A DNA stretch of 30,561 nucleotides from JBFGCM01 sp041581135 (GTDB lineage Bacteria > Actinomycetota > Acidimicrobiia > Spongiisociales > UBA5794): positions 1 through 30,561 of the forward strand of contig JBFGCM010000039.1 of NCBI GenBank assembly GCA_041581135.1, in the 5' to 3' direction. This document shows, piece by piece, positions 1 through 9,008 of this stretch. Under the pieces are notes generated by a model. The model searched no databases. It was not told where the DNA came from and saw nothing but the letters and a program-made list of their open reading frames with translations. The translations under genes were made by a program, and so were the position numbers. Positions within the stretch are counted from its first letter, which is position 1; each line of letters opens with the position of its first letter.

Positions 1-596
1 ATTGCTGCTGTGACGTACTCGGGCACGTCGTCGACGAAGAGGACCGTTTCGGGTTGAACGTTCAGCAGATCGAGCGCCAGGCGGTAGATCCTCTCTTCGG
101 GCTTCAGCATGCCGACCTGTGAGGAAATGACGAACACGTCGAACAGATCACGCAGTCCCCACAGGCGGTAGTCGCCGTCGAGCGAGGGCCAGGCGTTCGA
201 CAGCAAGCCGAGGCGCACTCCGAGGCCGGTCAGTTCGTTGAGTCCTGGCTTCGTGTCGGGGAACGGCTCGTGGTAGGGCTCAGAGACGGTCGCCTCGGCC
301 AGTTCCCGGGCGATGGCGGGCAACGGCTCTCCGTACATCGCATCGAGGACGATCTCGTAGTACCGGGCGAACTGCGCCTGCTCCTCGGCGACATCGGCTA
401 CTCGGTGATTCGCTTCGAGGTAGGCCATGCCGGCGGCGAGTGCGTCTTCGACGTGGGCAGGGCCCGGCAGCTCCCGGCCATGTTCGGTGAGGACCTCGCC
501 CAACGCAGGGCGAGGCCACCACCCGTCTCCCAATGGGCGCATCAGCACGTCCCCGGAGTCGAGGAGGACCGCGGCGATCGGCGGAGACGGAGCCAT
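1..596 (-). CDS. HAD superfamily (subfamily IA) hydrolase, C-terminus cut off by the window edge
   Basis: About 198 residues are visible, starting at ATG 596-594 and reading off the left edge; an in-frame stop lies roughly 45 bp upstream of the start. All four HAD motifs can be read: motif I LLDSGDVLM near residue 10 (first Asp is the expected nucleophile), motif II LLSNAW (Ser), motif III Lys in MLKPEERIY, and motif IV LFVDDVPEY (acidic pair) near the edge. The helical stretch between motifs I and II fits a subfamily IA cap. The family uses an Asp nucleophile and Mg2+ to hydrolyse phosphoesters or carbon-halogen bonds, usually in the cytoplasm. The substrate cannot be told from sequence. DSGD replaces the commoner DxDG or DLGG form, but both acidic positions are present. 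It lies 120 bp downstream of the giant secreted gene, on the same strand, with no clear terminator between. Confidence 0.85.
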   Translation of the reverse strand, partial: MAPSPPIAAVLLDSGDVLMRPLGDGWWPRPALGEVLTEHGRELPGPAHVEDALAAGMAYLEANHRVADVAEEQAQFARYYEIVLDAMYGEPLPAIARELAEATVSEPYHEPFPDTKPGLNELTGLGVRLGLLSNAWPSLDGDYRLWGLRDLFDVFVISSQVGMLKPEERIYRLALDLLNVQPETVLFVDDVPEYVTAA

Positions 597-716
597 CGGA
601 AGGAGCCTACGAGGCAGTTTGATCCAGAGTCGCGGCAATGCCTACGCGACTAACCCTCCAAGCGGTGGCGCCGGGGGTGTCGGATCCGGCTGCCGCCGCT
701 CGGGGGCTCGCGTTGC

Positions 717-3700
717 TCAACGGTGGATCGTGATCTGGCCGCCCATCAAGTCGCCGTTCACCTGGTACAGCGGATCGACGGCTGTCGGATCGTCGCCCGG
801 AGCCCACACCCGCAGGCTGAACAAATCGGGCTCGACGTCATAGACATCACCGTCGCGCACATCGACCCGGAACGGATACAGCTCGGCCCCACCGTCGACG
901 GTGGCCACACCCTGGAAGTGTGCCCAATCCTCGATCGTGATGACCAGCCACGACATCGCGTCGGACTTCAGGTGTAGATCACCGAGCTGCACGTTGAGGT
1001 TGCCCTGGGGCTGGCTCGAGTTCGCCTGGTACTTCACGTTGAAGCCGAAGTTCACCTGGTCGGCCGGGTCGATGCCCGGATACTCGCTGACCTCGTCGGG
1101 GCGCAGCCAGCCGCCGCCGGTGGAGAATCCCCCGGACGGGTCATATATGACCACATAACGGAAGGCCGCCGTATCGCTCAGGTCACCGGCGTCGGTGACC
1201 GTCACCAGCACCTCGTACACGCCGGGCTCTTCATACATGTGCTCGGCGGCAACCAGCCCGTCCACCGCTGCCGGCGCGTCGACCTCCGTCCCGTCGCCCC
1301 AATCGACTGTTGCCGTGTGCTCATCGTGGACGTTCGCATCGACGAAGGTCGCGGCGATCGAGGTCGTGTTCCCGATGGCGGAGGGTGCCGCTGGTCCGGC
1401 GACGTTCGTGATCTCGGGCGGCTTGTTCGGGAAGAGGATGGTCGGTCCGACGAACACGCCGTCACCACGGTCGATGAACTCGGCGGCGTCGGTCCGGTCG
1501 CCGAGGATCGAGCCGTCCACGTACTCGACCAGGATCAACAGATTGGTGGCGTATGCGTAGCGCAGCTCGACGGTCCCGGACGGCTCCGTCAGATAGACAC
1601 CCGTGAAGTCGTGGGCGATCTGCCCGATGCCGCCACCGAGGATCTCCTCATAGTGAGAAGGATCCGGCTCCATGCCGTATGCGGCTACGAACTCGGGATC
1701 GCTCAGATCGAACACCATCACCGCCACGCCGTCGGCCGGCACCCAGTCGGCGCCATCGAACTCCTCGACGACCACCTGCTGGAGGGCAGCGGCCCGCTCC
1801 ACGTCGAAGCGGATGTACTCGTAGCCGTCCCAGAGATCGAACGGCCCCGGCACCGACGCAGTCACCAGCGGCAGCCCCGCTGCATCGAGGAACTCCGGAT
1901 TGGCGCAGCCGGTCTCCGGGCTGACCGCACGTCCGGTGGCGGCGAGACCCTCCCGCACGAGCGACAGGACCACCGAGCTGTCGAACCGGTAGTAGCCGTC
2001 GGCGTCGGTGCAGGTGTGCTGCGGACCGACCTGGTTCGAGAAGAACACCTCGGCATCGGCCACGGGCTCGCCGTCCACGTAGACGTGACCCTCGACGATT
2101 GCCGGATCCCAGAACATCACGGTGCGGTCGCCGTCCTCGTCTCGCTGGCCACCGCCGAGCACCATCCCATCAGGGATCTCCGTCGGCCGATCGCCGGGAT
2201 CGAGGACCTCGTCCAAGTGGAGCGACCAGTCGCCGAACTCGTCGACCACGATGATGTGCTCGCCGAAGCCGCCGACCTCCGGATTGAACCCGAAGGTGTC
2301 GATTTCGACGTTGGGGTCGGCGACGCCAGTGATGGTCCAGATCTGGCGGTCGACGTTCGTGATCTGGATGGGCGAGACCCACGTCGTCTTCGTGGTGACG
2401 CCGTCGGTGACCGTCACGAACTGACCGGGCTGGATGTCGAAGCCGTCGATGACGTGGAGCCAGTTCGGCTGGTTCGGGTCGACGTCGAATACCTCCTCGT
2501 ACAGGATCCCGTCGAGCGGATCGTCGTTGTCGTCGAAGGTGGCGGTGATCGTGTCGCCTGCGAAGTCGTACCCCTCCACCCAGTCGTGGGTGGCGGTGAC
2601 TCCGAACTCGGGAGGTCCGGGCACCCGCCAGTCGACCTGGGTGCGGTCGCCGTCGTCGTCCTCCTCGCTCGCCGAGCCCTCGGTGCCGGGGGTGATGTCG
2701 TAGAGGTCGGAGAAGTCCGCCGTCCAGTACCCGGCCGTGTCGGCCTTGACCTCGACCGTCGGGCCATACTCGAGCTCTGGCGGGTCGGCCCGCACGTAGA
2801 GCGGGACGAACATCACCTGGTCGGCCAGGATCTGCTCCGCCGCCAGCGCGTAGACCCTCAGCAGTGCCGGATCGTCTGTCTCGTGCATCAGCCCGATCAG
2901 GTCGGCGAGCTCGCCCGTGTCTGACGTGGTCCACCCATACGGATTGAACTGGTACCGCTCCAGGGGATCGAACCAGTCGTGCATATCGGCGAGCATCCGG
3001 TACGTGGGCTCACCGAACCACGCCCACTCACCGAGGTCGAACGCCCGGCTGTTGATCGTCTCGCCGAAGAACACACTCGAGTGCTCGAGGTCGATGACCA
3101 TGTCGATGCCAACGTCAGCCAGCATGCCTTGCAGCAGGCCGGCGAGTTGCACCCTGGCGTCGTTGTCCTCGTTCGTCGTGAAGTAGGCGACCGGCGGGTC
3201 GGTGACGCAGGCACGCCCCAGCTCGGCGCAGAGGCCGTCGATGAGGCTCGCCGCCAGCGCCGGGTCGTACGCATACTGCGCCCACCCGTCGGCGCCCATC
3301 AGCGGCAGGAAGCCGTCGATGTAGCTGTCGATGCCGTATGCCGCCTGTGGGATCGCGGCCACCAGGGCGTCACGATCGATGGCGTGTGCCACCGCTTTGC
3401 GGAAGTCGAGGTATTCGTTCCACGAGTCGGGGTTACGGTCAAACCGCCCGGGCCCGAACTGGAACACAAGGTGCTCCCAGACCGCACCGAACTGCGGTGC
3501 ATTGACCTCGACCGTCACCGTCGCTCCGGGCTCTGCGGTGCCGGACACGGTGTCCGTTGCTTCGTCGACAGCGGTCACCGCGACGTCGGTGATCCAATGG
3601 GTCTTGGTGCGGGTCCCGTCCGTGACGGTCACGAACTGGCCGGGCTCCATGACGAAATCGCCCGCGAGGCCGTATTCGAACCAGCGACCCTCCTGGTCGT

Positions 3701-6700
3701 AGTCCTCGATGGTGATGACGTACAGCTCATCGCCCGGGACATCGTCCGCGTCGAAGGTGATCGTGATCGGCCCGCCGAACCATCCTTCTCCGTGGATGTG
3801 CTGGGCCTGGGGGTTCACGGTGAACGTCGGCGGTTCGGGTACGTCCCAATCGACCTGGGTGGCATCGCCGTCGTTGTCGGTGTCGAAGACCTCGCCGGCG
3901 GTGCCGTAACTGATGTCCCACGTCTCCTGCTCGTGCTCGCCGGCGCCCGGATTGGCGAAGTCGGCCACGAAGGCGCCGCCGCCGTCGGTGAGGACGTCTC
4001 GGGTGACGTCGGTCTCGTGGATGTGCACGGTGACCCAGCGGTCCGGGGTGGCGATCCCGGAAACAGTGTCTGTGTCGAGGTCGATCTCCGTGATGTGGAT
4101 GTCGACCACGGTGTGCGTCTTCGTGGTCGATAGGTCGGTCATCTCGATCTCGAAACCAGGCAGGACTTCGAATCCGCCCTCCTCCAGCGGGCGGAATTCG
4201 AGGTAGGTGTGGTTCGGATCCCACTCGGCCGGTTCGGCGATCGAGGTGTCTGAATAGTCGACGCCCGGTCCGTTGCCGGGGTCGTCGATGTTCAGGCTCA
4301 CGGTCGCCCCTTCCGGCCAGTCCCATCCCTCGACGAGTTGCTGACCCAGCCGAATGGTGAGGTGCGGGCTGGTGAGGTGCCAACCGACGGTGGTGCAGTC
4401 GTCGTCGACGTCGCAGGTCTGCACATGCCCGCTGTCACCGAGCACGATGTCCCAGGTGCCGCCGTGGTCGCCGGGGTCGTCGAAGTCGGTTGACCAGAGT
4501 CCGAAGTCGTCAGCCGTCACGGTGCGCCCCGGGTCGACGCCCTCGACGTTCATGTTCACCCACAGCCGGCTGTTGGCAGGGGCAGTGCCGGACACCACGT
4601 TGGTATCCGGATCGACCGACTCCACCGTCACCGCGATGACGGTGTGGTCTTTGGTGGTGGTGCCGTCCGTGGTCACCACCAGGTCACCGATCTGCATGTC
4701 GAGATAGGCCGGATCCCATCCCGCCCCGAAGTTGCCCCATTCGTCGGTGCCGAACGGGCTCCCCGGCACCTCGGTGCCATTCACCGTGACCGTCACCGAG
4801 CTGTGTGGGGGCCACTCGTGCCCCCAGACGCCTTCGTTCCCCGGGTCCACGTGGAAGTTGGGGTTGGCGACGTTCCAGTGGGCGAAGGTGCAGTCGTTGT
4901 CGGTGTCGCACTGTGACGAGTTGCCGTTGGAGCCGGGGCCGAGGTCGGCGGTGTCTTCTTCTCCCGGGTTGGGTCCGGGCACACCGAAGTCGACGGTCCA
5001 TTCGCCGAGGCCGTCGCCCCGGTCGGGACCGGCGGTGACCTGCCGCCAGGCGTTGGAGTCGTGGACCCACACGTCGACGGTAGTGGCGGGTGCGGCGACG
5101 CCGAACACCTGGTCGATGTCCGGGTCGGTGCCGGTGATCGCCAGGTCGGTCACGGTGTGATCCTTGGTGATGGCGCCGTCGGTCACGGTGATGTAGGAGC
5201 CGGGGTTGATCGCCGGTGCCGGGTCCCATTCGGCGTTGAAGTTGCCCCATTCGTAGACGGGGAATGGCCCGTAGTCGGTGCCGTCGACGTTGATTGTCAG
5301 GTGTCCGGCCCACTGGTGACCCCACACCCCATCAGAAGCAGTGTCCACGTTGAAGTGCGGGTTGGCGACATTCCAGTGGATCTGGGTGGCGTCTCCGTTG
5401 GTGTCGAACTGGCTGGCCGCACCGCCTGAGCCCGGGTCGAGCTCGAAGTACCAGCCGGCCGGGTCGCTGCTGAACGACCACGTGCCGTCGGTGGCGATGA
5501 CACAGTCCTGTCCCCAATCCCACACGTCGAGGCACACCTCTGATCCCGCATCGGCGGTACCCGAGACCGTATCGGTGTCCGGGTCGACGAGATCGACGGT
5601 GAGGTTGGTCACTGTGTGGTCTTTCGTCGTCGTGTTGTCGGTGACGACGACGAAGTCGCCCGGCTCGAACGAGCGCGGGTTGTTCGGGTCCCACTCGACC
5701 CGGCTGGTGTCGAAGTTGCCCCACTCGTCGGTCATGAACGGCGAGCCGGGAACGTCGACGCCGCTGACGGTCACGAAGAGCTCCGTATTGGGAAGGAACT
5801 CGTTGGCCCACAGCATCTCCGATGTCGGGTCCACATTGAAGTGGGCGTTCGAGATGTACCAGCTCCGCTCCGTCGAGTTGCCCTGCTCGTCGAGGAGGAT
5901 GGCGATCCCGGAGCTGCCGGGTCCCAGGTCGACGACCTGCTCCTCGCCGGGCTCGTCGCCCGGGACGGTGAAGTCGGCGAGCCAGTACCCGGTCTCGTTG
6001 GCGTAGACGTAGCGCCAGTTGCCATCGGCCGCGACGAGCACCCTGGCACCCGCCGGGGCGGTGCCGGAGACTGTGTCGGTGTCGGGATCCGCGTTGTCGA
6101 TGGTGAACGCGATGACCGTGTGCGTCACCGGTGGCGTCCCGGCGTCGTCGGAGGCCGTCACGGTGGCGTCGTCGGGGATCTCGAACCCGCCCAGGTCGAA
6201 GGTGGCGATGGTCTCACACGGGTTGTTCGGGTTCTGCTGGGACACCGCGGTGAACGGTTCCGGAGCACCGGTGATCTCGAGGGTCACCGTAGCGCCCTCG
6301 GGGAAGTCGTAGGCATCGACACGTCCGTCGCTGCGGGCGATGACGAGGCGAGGCACGCCCTCACAGGTCCTGGTCTCGACCCGGTCGTTGTCGGCGTCGT
6401 AGATCTCCACCCGCATATGGCGTCCCAGGCCTTCGGCGCCGCCGAAGTCGGCGGTCCACTGCTCGCGCCAGCCGTTGCCGGGGTTGTCGAAGTCGGCGAA
6501 GTAGTCACCCGTCGAGTCGGCGTGGACCCAGCGCTCGGCCCACCACCCGCCGACCGAGGCCGAGGCCTCGACTCGGACGTCGCGATTGTTCTCGGCCGTG
6601 CCGAACACGCTGTTCGGCGGTGAGTCTCCCGTGAAGTTGATCTGGTCGATTGTCAGCCTCTCGACCGTGACCGACTTGGTGTTGACCGAGTCGGACAGCG

Positions 6701-9008
6701 TCACGACGTCGTCCGGGTCGATGTCGACGGCCGCGAGCTCGAACGTGTAGTGACCGTCGCCGGTGACGGTCCAGGTGTCGATGACGGTGCCGTTGATGGT
6801 GAGCGTCACCACCGGTCCGGTCCATTGCTCGGCGCGGACGGCGTCCGGCCACAGCGGCACCCCGGCCGCGTCTTCTTCTGCGAGCTCGACGACGACCCAA
6901 GGCGGCAGGTTCCACCAGTGGTGGGTCTCGTCACCGTCGAAGTCGAATTGCGACGCCGAGTTCCAGTGGCCGGGGAGGACGTCGCTGCCGACGGAACCGA
7001 AGTCGGCGGTCCAGTCTCCGGCTACCTCCCAGGTGAGGCCGGGGTCGCTGTTGCACAGCTGAGCGTCGTTGCTCCAGACACAGATGTCAGGTCCCTCGGC
7101 GGGGTCGGCGTAGCCGGTGATGATGTCGGTGTCACCGTCGACGCCCGTCACCTCGATGCGAGAGATCTCCAGCACCTTCTCCATACCGTCTCCGAGCGGG
7201 TCGGTGAACGGGCGGTTGCGGACCGTGAAGATCTGGCCGGCCTGCACGTCGTAGCGGCCGAATGAGCGGTCACCCGCCTCGGTGCCACCCCAATCGTTGA
7301 CGATGAGCGGCATGTCGTACTCGAAGTCGATCTCGGGCGTCGTCGGATCGTCCAGCCGGTAGTAGAGCGTCTGTCCGGCGGGCTCGTCGGGGAAGTCGTT
7401 CGCCCACACTTCTTCGTGGATCACCGAGGCGCCGATCCACGGGTCGGCGAGGCGCCACTGCCAGAAGGTGCAGTTCCCCGCGGGGTCACAGGTGTTGGAG
7501 TTGCCGTTGCTTCCCGCAACGAGGTCGGCGGTGCCGCGGTCGTTCGGATCGACGATCCCGGCGGCCGTGAAGTCGGCCGTCCACGTGCCGTCCGGGGCGG
7601 CGGTCACCGTCCGGTTGACGTCTCCCTCGTCGTGGACCCACACGTTGACGACGCCGGCGGACGGCGCCATGCCGGAAACGGTGTCGAGGTTCTCGTCGAC
7701 GCTGGTGACCTCCAGGGCGAGAACGACATGCGTCACGTCGCCGGTGCCGTCGGAGACGGTCACGGTGTTGCCGGCAACGATGTCGGTGGCGAGCGGCCCG
7801 GTCCCGAAGTTGCCCCATTCGTCTGTGGGATACGTCCCGTGGTCGATGCCATTGATGGTGACCGAGGCCAATCCGTGGGGTGCGAAGTCCCACCCGAAGA
7901 CGTCGTCATACGAGGCGTCGACGCCGATGGCCGGGTTGGGGACGTGCCAGAAGGCGTAGGTCTGGTCGCCGTCGGCGTCGACTTCGCCCGAGTTGCCGTT
8001 GGTGCCGGGCTCGAAGTCGACGAGGCCGGTGAAGTCGGCGGTCCAGATGCCGGTAGCCGCGTCGGCGGTGACCTGCAGGTTTCCGCCTTCGCCGTGGTGC
8101 CACACGTCGATGACGTCGCCGGGGTCGGCACTGCCGGTGACGGTGTTGGCGGCTTCGTCGACGGCGGTGGTCGCCAGGTTGGTGACGACGTGGTCTTTGA
8201 TGGTGGTGCCGTCGGAGACGATGACGGTGGCGCCGACGGGCAGGTCGAAGCTGAGTCCGAAGTGGTTGCCGTCGAAGTTGCCCCATTCGTCGAGGGGATG
8301 GGTGCCGGCATCGGCACCGTCGATGGTGATCGACAGGCTCCCGTTGGGCGTGAAGTCGTTGGCCCAGATCGAACCATGGTCACCCGCCATCACCTGGAAC
8401 ACCGGATTCGGGACGTGCCAGTCGAGGTTCGTGCGGTCGTTGTCGAAGTCGGTCTGCTGGGCGTACCCGTGCGTTCCCGGCGTGAGGTCCAAGGTGCCGC
8501 CGGTGTCACCCGGGATGTCGAAGTCGGTCGACCAGGCGCCCGATCCGTCTGCGGTCACGGTCCTGCCGGGTTCGCCGGGTTCGCCGCGGATGCTCACCCA
8601 GAGCGTGGCGTCGGGGTCGGCGGTGCCCGACACGATGTTTGTCGCCTCGTCCACGGAGTCCACGCTCAGATTCGCGATCGTCAGCGTCTTGGTGTTGGTC
8701 CCGTCCGACACCTCGATGTAGTCACCGGCTACGAAGTCGAGCACGCTCGAGTCGAACCAGGTGGCAAAGCTGCCGAACTCATCCGTGGCGAACGGACTCC
8801 CCGGAGCCGGGGCTCCGTTGACGGTGACCGTCACCGAGCCCGGCACGAAGTCGCCGCCCCACATTCCGTTGCCCGTGACCTCGACGGAGAACCACGGGGT
8901 AGGGACCTGGGCATGCGCCGCGGGGTCGGTGATGCCGGGTAGAAAGGCGACGGCGAGCGTGAGGACACTCATGAACACGAGAAGACGGGTATGCGTGGAC
9001 GCAGTCAT
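717..9008 (-). CDS. Giant secreted multidomain repeat protein (2763 aa) with an embedded solute-binding-protein fragment
   Basis: ATG 9008-9006 has an SD-like AAGGGG 6-10 nt upstream. Residues 1-34 form a signal peptide: a short basic start, a hydrophobic core, and a probable signal peptidase I site after AHA. Residues 35-2302 are twelve repeats of 157-182 aa. Residues 1836-2087 are an in-frame insert resembling the C-terminal part of SBP_bac_5 proteins. Residues 2303-2532 begin like a carboxypeptidase regulatory-like domain (EGHVYVDGEPVADAEVFF...DADGYYRF). Residues 2533-2624 are a PKD domain (VDWGDGT, then YEVLVTVTD). Residues 2625-2763 form a beta-rich end domain (GGGWL, then NFGFNVKYQ, then GNLNVQ), which I recall as the kind called post-COAP-1, without being sure of the name. 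There is no C-terminal membrane helix or LPXTG motif, so the protein is probably released or held non-covalently. Function is unknown; adhesion, polymer binding or a surface-layer role are all possible. Long open frames on the opposite strand are shadows. Confidence 0.9.
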   Translation of the reverse strand: MTASTHTRLLVFMSVLTLAVAFLPGITDPAAHAQVPTPWFSVEVTGNGMWGGDFVPGSVTVTVNGAPAPGSPFATDEFGSFATWFDSSVLDFVAGDYIEVSDGTNTKTLTIANLSVDSVDEATNIVSGTADPDATLWVSIRGEPGEPGRTVTADGSGAWSTDFDIPGDTGGTLDLTPGTHGYAQQTDFDNDRTNLDWHVPNPVFQVMAGDHGSIWANDFTPNGSLSITIDGADAGTHPLDEWGNFDGNHFGLSFDLPVGATVIVSDGTTIKDHVVTNLATTAVDEAANTVTGSADPGDVIDVWHHGEGGNLQVTADAATGIWTADFTGLVDFEPGTNGNSGEVDADGDQTYAFWHVPNPAIGVDASYDDVFGWDFAPHGLASVTINGIDHGTYPTDEWGNFGTGPLATDIVAGNTVTVSDGTGDVTHVVLALEVTSVDENLDTVSGMAPSAGVVNVWVHDEGDVNRTVTAAPDGTWTADFTAAGIVDPNDRGTADLVAGSNGNSNTCDPAGNCTFWQWRLADPWIGASVIHEEVWANDFPDEPAGQTLYYRLDDPTTPEIDFEYDMPLIVNDWGGTEAGDRSFGRYDVQAGQIFTVRNRPFTDPLGDGMEKVLEISRIEVTGVDGDTDIITGYADPAEGPDICVWSNDAQLCNSDPGLTWEVAGDWTADFGSVGSDVLPGHWNSASQFDFDGDETHHWWNLPPWVVVELAEEDAAGVPLWPDAVRAEQWTGPVVTLTINGTVIDTWTVTGDGHYTFELAAVDIDPDDVVTLSDSVNTKSVTVERLTIDQINFTGDSPPNSVFGTAENNRDVRVEASASVGGWWAERWVHADSTGDYFADFDNPGNGWREQWTADFGGAEGLGRHMRVEIYDADNDRVETRTCEGVPRLVIARSDGRVDAYDFPEGATVTLEITGAPEPFTAVSQQNPNNPCETIATFDLGGFEIPDDATVTASDDAGTPPVTHTVIAFTIDNADPDTDTVSGTAPAGARVLVAADGNWRYVYANETGYWLADFTVPGDEPGEEQVVDLGPGSSGIAILLDEQGNSTERSWYISNAHFNVDPTSEMLWANEFLPNTELFVTVSGVDVPGSPFMTDEWGNFDTSRVEWDPNNPRSFEPGDFVVVTDNTTTKDHTVTNLTVDLVDPDTDTVSGTADAGSEVCLDVWDWGQDCVIATDGTWSFSSDPAGWYFELDPGSGGAASQFDTNGDATQIHWNVANPHFNVDTASDGVWGHQWAGHLTINVDGTDYGPFPVYEWGNFNAEWDPAPAINPGSYITVTDGAITKDHTVTDLAITGTDPDIDQVFGVAAPATTVDVWVHDSNAWRQVTAGPDRGDGLGEWTVDFGVPGPNPGEEDTADLGPGSNGNSSQCDTDNDCTFAHWNVANPNFHVDPGNEGVWGHEWPPHSSVTVTVNGTEVPGSPFGTDEWGNFGAGWDPAYLDMQIGDLVVTTDGTTTKDHTVIAVTVESVDPDTNVVSGTAPANSRLWVNMNVEGVDPGRTVTADDFGLWSTDFDDPGDHGGTWDIVLGDSGHVQTCDVDDDCTTVGWHLTSPHLTIRLGQQLVEGWDWPEGATVSLNIDDPGNGPGVDYSDTSIAEPAEWDPNHTYLEFRPLEEGGFEVLPGFEIEMTDLSTTKTHTVVDIHITEIDLDTDTVSGIATPDRWVTVHIHETDVTRDVLTDGGGAFVADFANPGAGEHEQETWDISYGTAGEVFDTDNDGDATQVDWDVPEPPTFTVNPQAQHIHGEGWFGGPITITFDADDVPGDELYVITIEDYDQEGRWFEYGLAGDFVMEPGQFVTVTDGTRTKTHWITDVAVTAVDEATDTVSGTAEPGATVTVEVNAPQFGAVWEHLVFQFGPGRFDRNPDSWNEYLDFRKAVAHAIDRDALVAAIPQAAYGIDSYIDGFLPLMGADGWAQYAYDPALAASLIDGLCAELGRACVTDPPVAYFTTNEDNDARVQLAGLLQGMLADVGIDMVIDLEHSSVFFGETINSRAFDLGEWAWFGEPTYRMLADMHDWFDPLERYQFNPYGWTTSDTGELADLIGLMHETDDPALLRVYALAAEQILADQVMFVPLYVRADPPELEYGPTVEVKADTAGYWTADFSDLYDITPGTEGSASEEDDDGDRTQVDWRVPGPPEFGVTATHDWVEGYDFAGDTITATFDDNDDPLDGILYEEVFDVDPNQPNWLHVIDGFDIQPGQFVTVTDGVTTKTTWVSPIQITNVDRQIWTITGVADPNVEIDTFGFNPEVGGFGEHIIVVDEFGDWSLHLDEVLDPGDRPTEIPDGMVLGGGQRDEDGDRTVMFWDPAIVEGHVYVDGEPVADAEVFFSNQVGPQHTCTDADGYYRFDSSVVLSLVREGLAATGRAVSPETGCANPEFLDAAGLPLVTASVPGPFDLWDGYEYIRFDVERAAALQQVVVEEFDGADWVPADGVAVMVFDLSDPEFVAAYGMEPDPSHYEEILGGGIGQIAHDFTGVYLTEPSGTVELRYAYATNLLILVEYVDGSILGDRTDAAEFIDRGDGVFVGPTILFPNKPPEITNVAGPAAPSAIGNTTSIAATFVDANVHDEHTATVDWGDGTEVDAPAAVDGLVAAEHMYEEPGVYEVLVTVTDAGDLSDTAAFRYVVIYDPSGGFSTGGGWLRPDEVSEYPGIDPADQVNFGFNVKYQANSSQPQGNLNVQLGDLHLKSDAMSWLVITIEDWAHFQGVATVDGGAELYPFRVDVRDGDVYDVEPDLFSLRVWAPGDDPTAVDPLYQVNGDLMGGQITIHR
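2103..8906 (-). repeat. Twelve tandem ~165-aa beta repeats within the giant secreted protein
   Basis: Each unit runs in a fixed order: a short lead (PNPxFxVD, ANPHFNVD), a W/H-rich strand (GVWGHEW), a beta hairpin (TVTVNG), DEWGNF, VTVSDGTTTKDHTV, VDPDTDTVSGTA, xWTADF, PGSNGN, then an acidic DxDxDxTxxxW closing loop. Unit boundaries in nucleotides are 8906-8412, 8411-7941, 7940-7449, 7448-6906, 6905-6360, 6359-5853, 5852-5367, 5366-4869, 4868-4374, 4373-3840, 3839-2622 (carrying the 756-bp insert) and 2621-2103. Units 7, 8 and 9 are most alike, which suggests recent duplication; units 4, 5 and 12 are most diverged. Units 3, 8 and 9 have a Cys-x6-Cys pair or close variant around the acidic loop (for example CDTDNDC), so disulfides are likely after export. 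I do not recognise the repeat as a named family. Confidence 0.9.
2748..3503 (-). other. In-frame insert encoding the C-terminal part of a family-5 ABC solute-binding protein, bounded by 15-bp direct repeats
   Basis: Residues 1836-2087 interrupt repeat 11 between its VTVEV strand and its KADTAGYWTADF strand. The insert carries WEHLVFQ, FRKAVAHAIDRDALV, YDPALAASLIDGL, LLQGMLADVGIDMVI, FFGETI, FDLGEWAWFGEP and QVMFVPLYVR, which follow the order of the second half of peptide-binding proteins of the DppA/OppA family. The N-terminal lobe and the lipoprotein start are missing, so it cannot work as an ordinary transporter receptor. GACGGTCGAGGTCAA occurs at 3502-3516 and again at 2746-2760, exactly 756 bp (252 codons) apart. 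No stop codon or frameshift is present. A real domain gain and an assembly chimera are both possible. Confidence 0.85.

Noticed and set aside
1239..2924. A 561-aa open frame on the plus strand opposite the giant secreted gene
   Set aside because: It is rich in Val/Asp/Arg/His with no domain or RBS and mirrors the repeated codons of the minus-strand gene; high GC makes stop-free antisense frames common.
2746..3516. The 15-bp direct repeat as a transposon target-site duplication
   Set aside because: The insert has no terminal inverted repeats and no transposase, and encodes a protein fragment in frame; recombination at microhomology or assembly error fits better.
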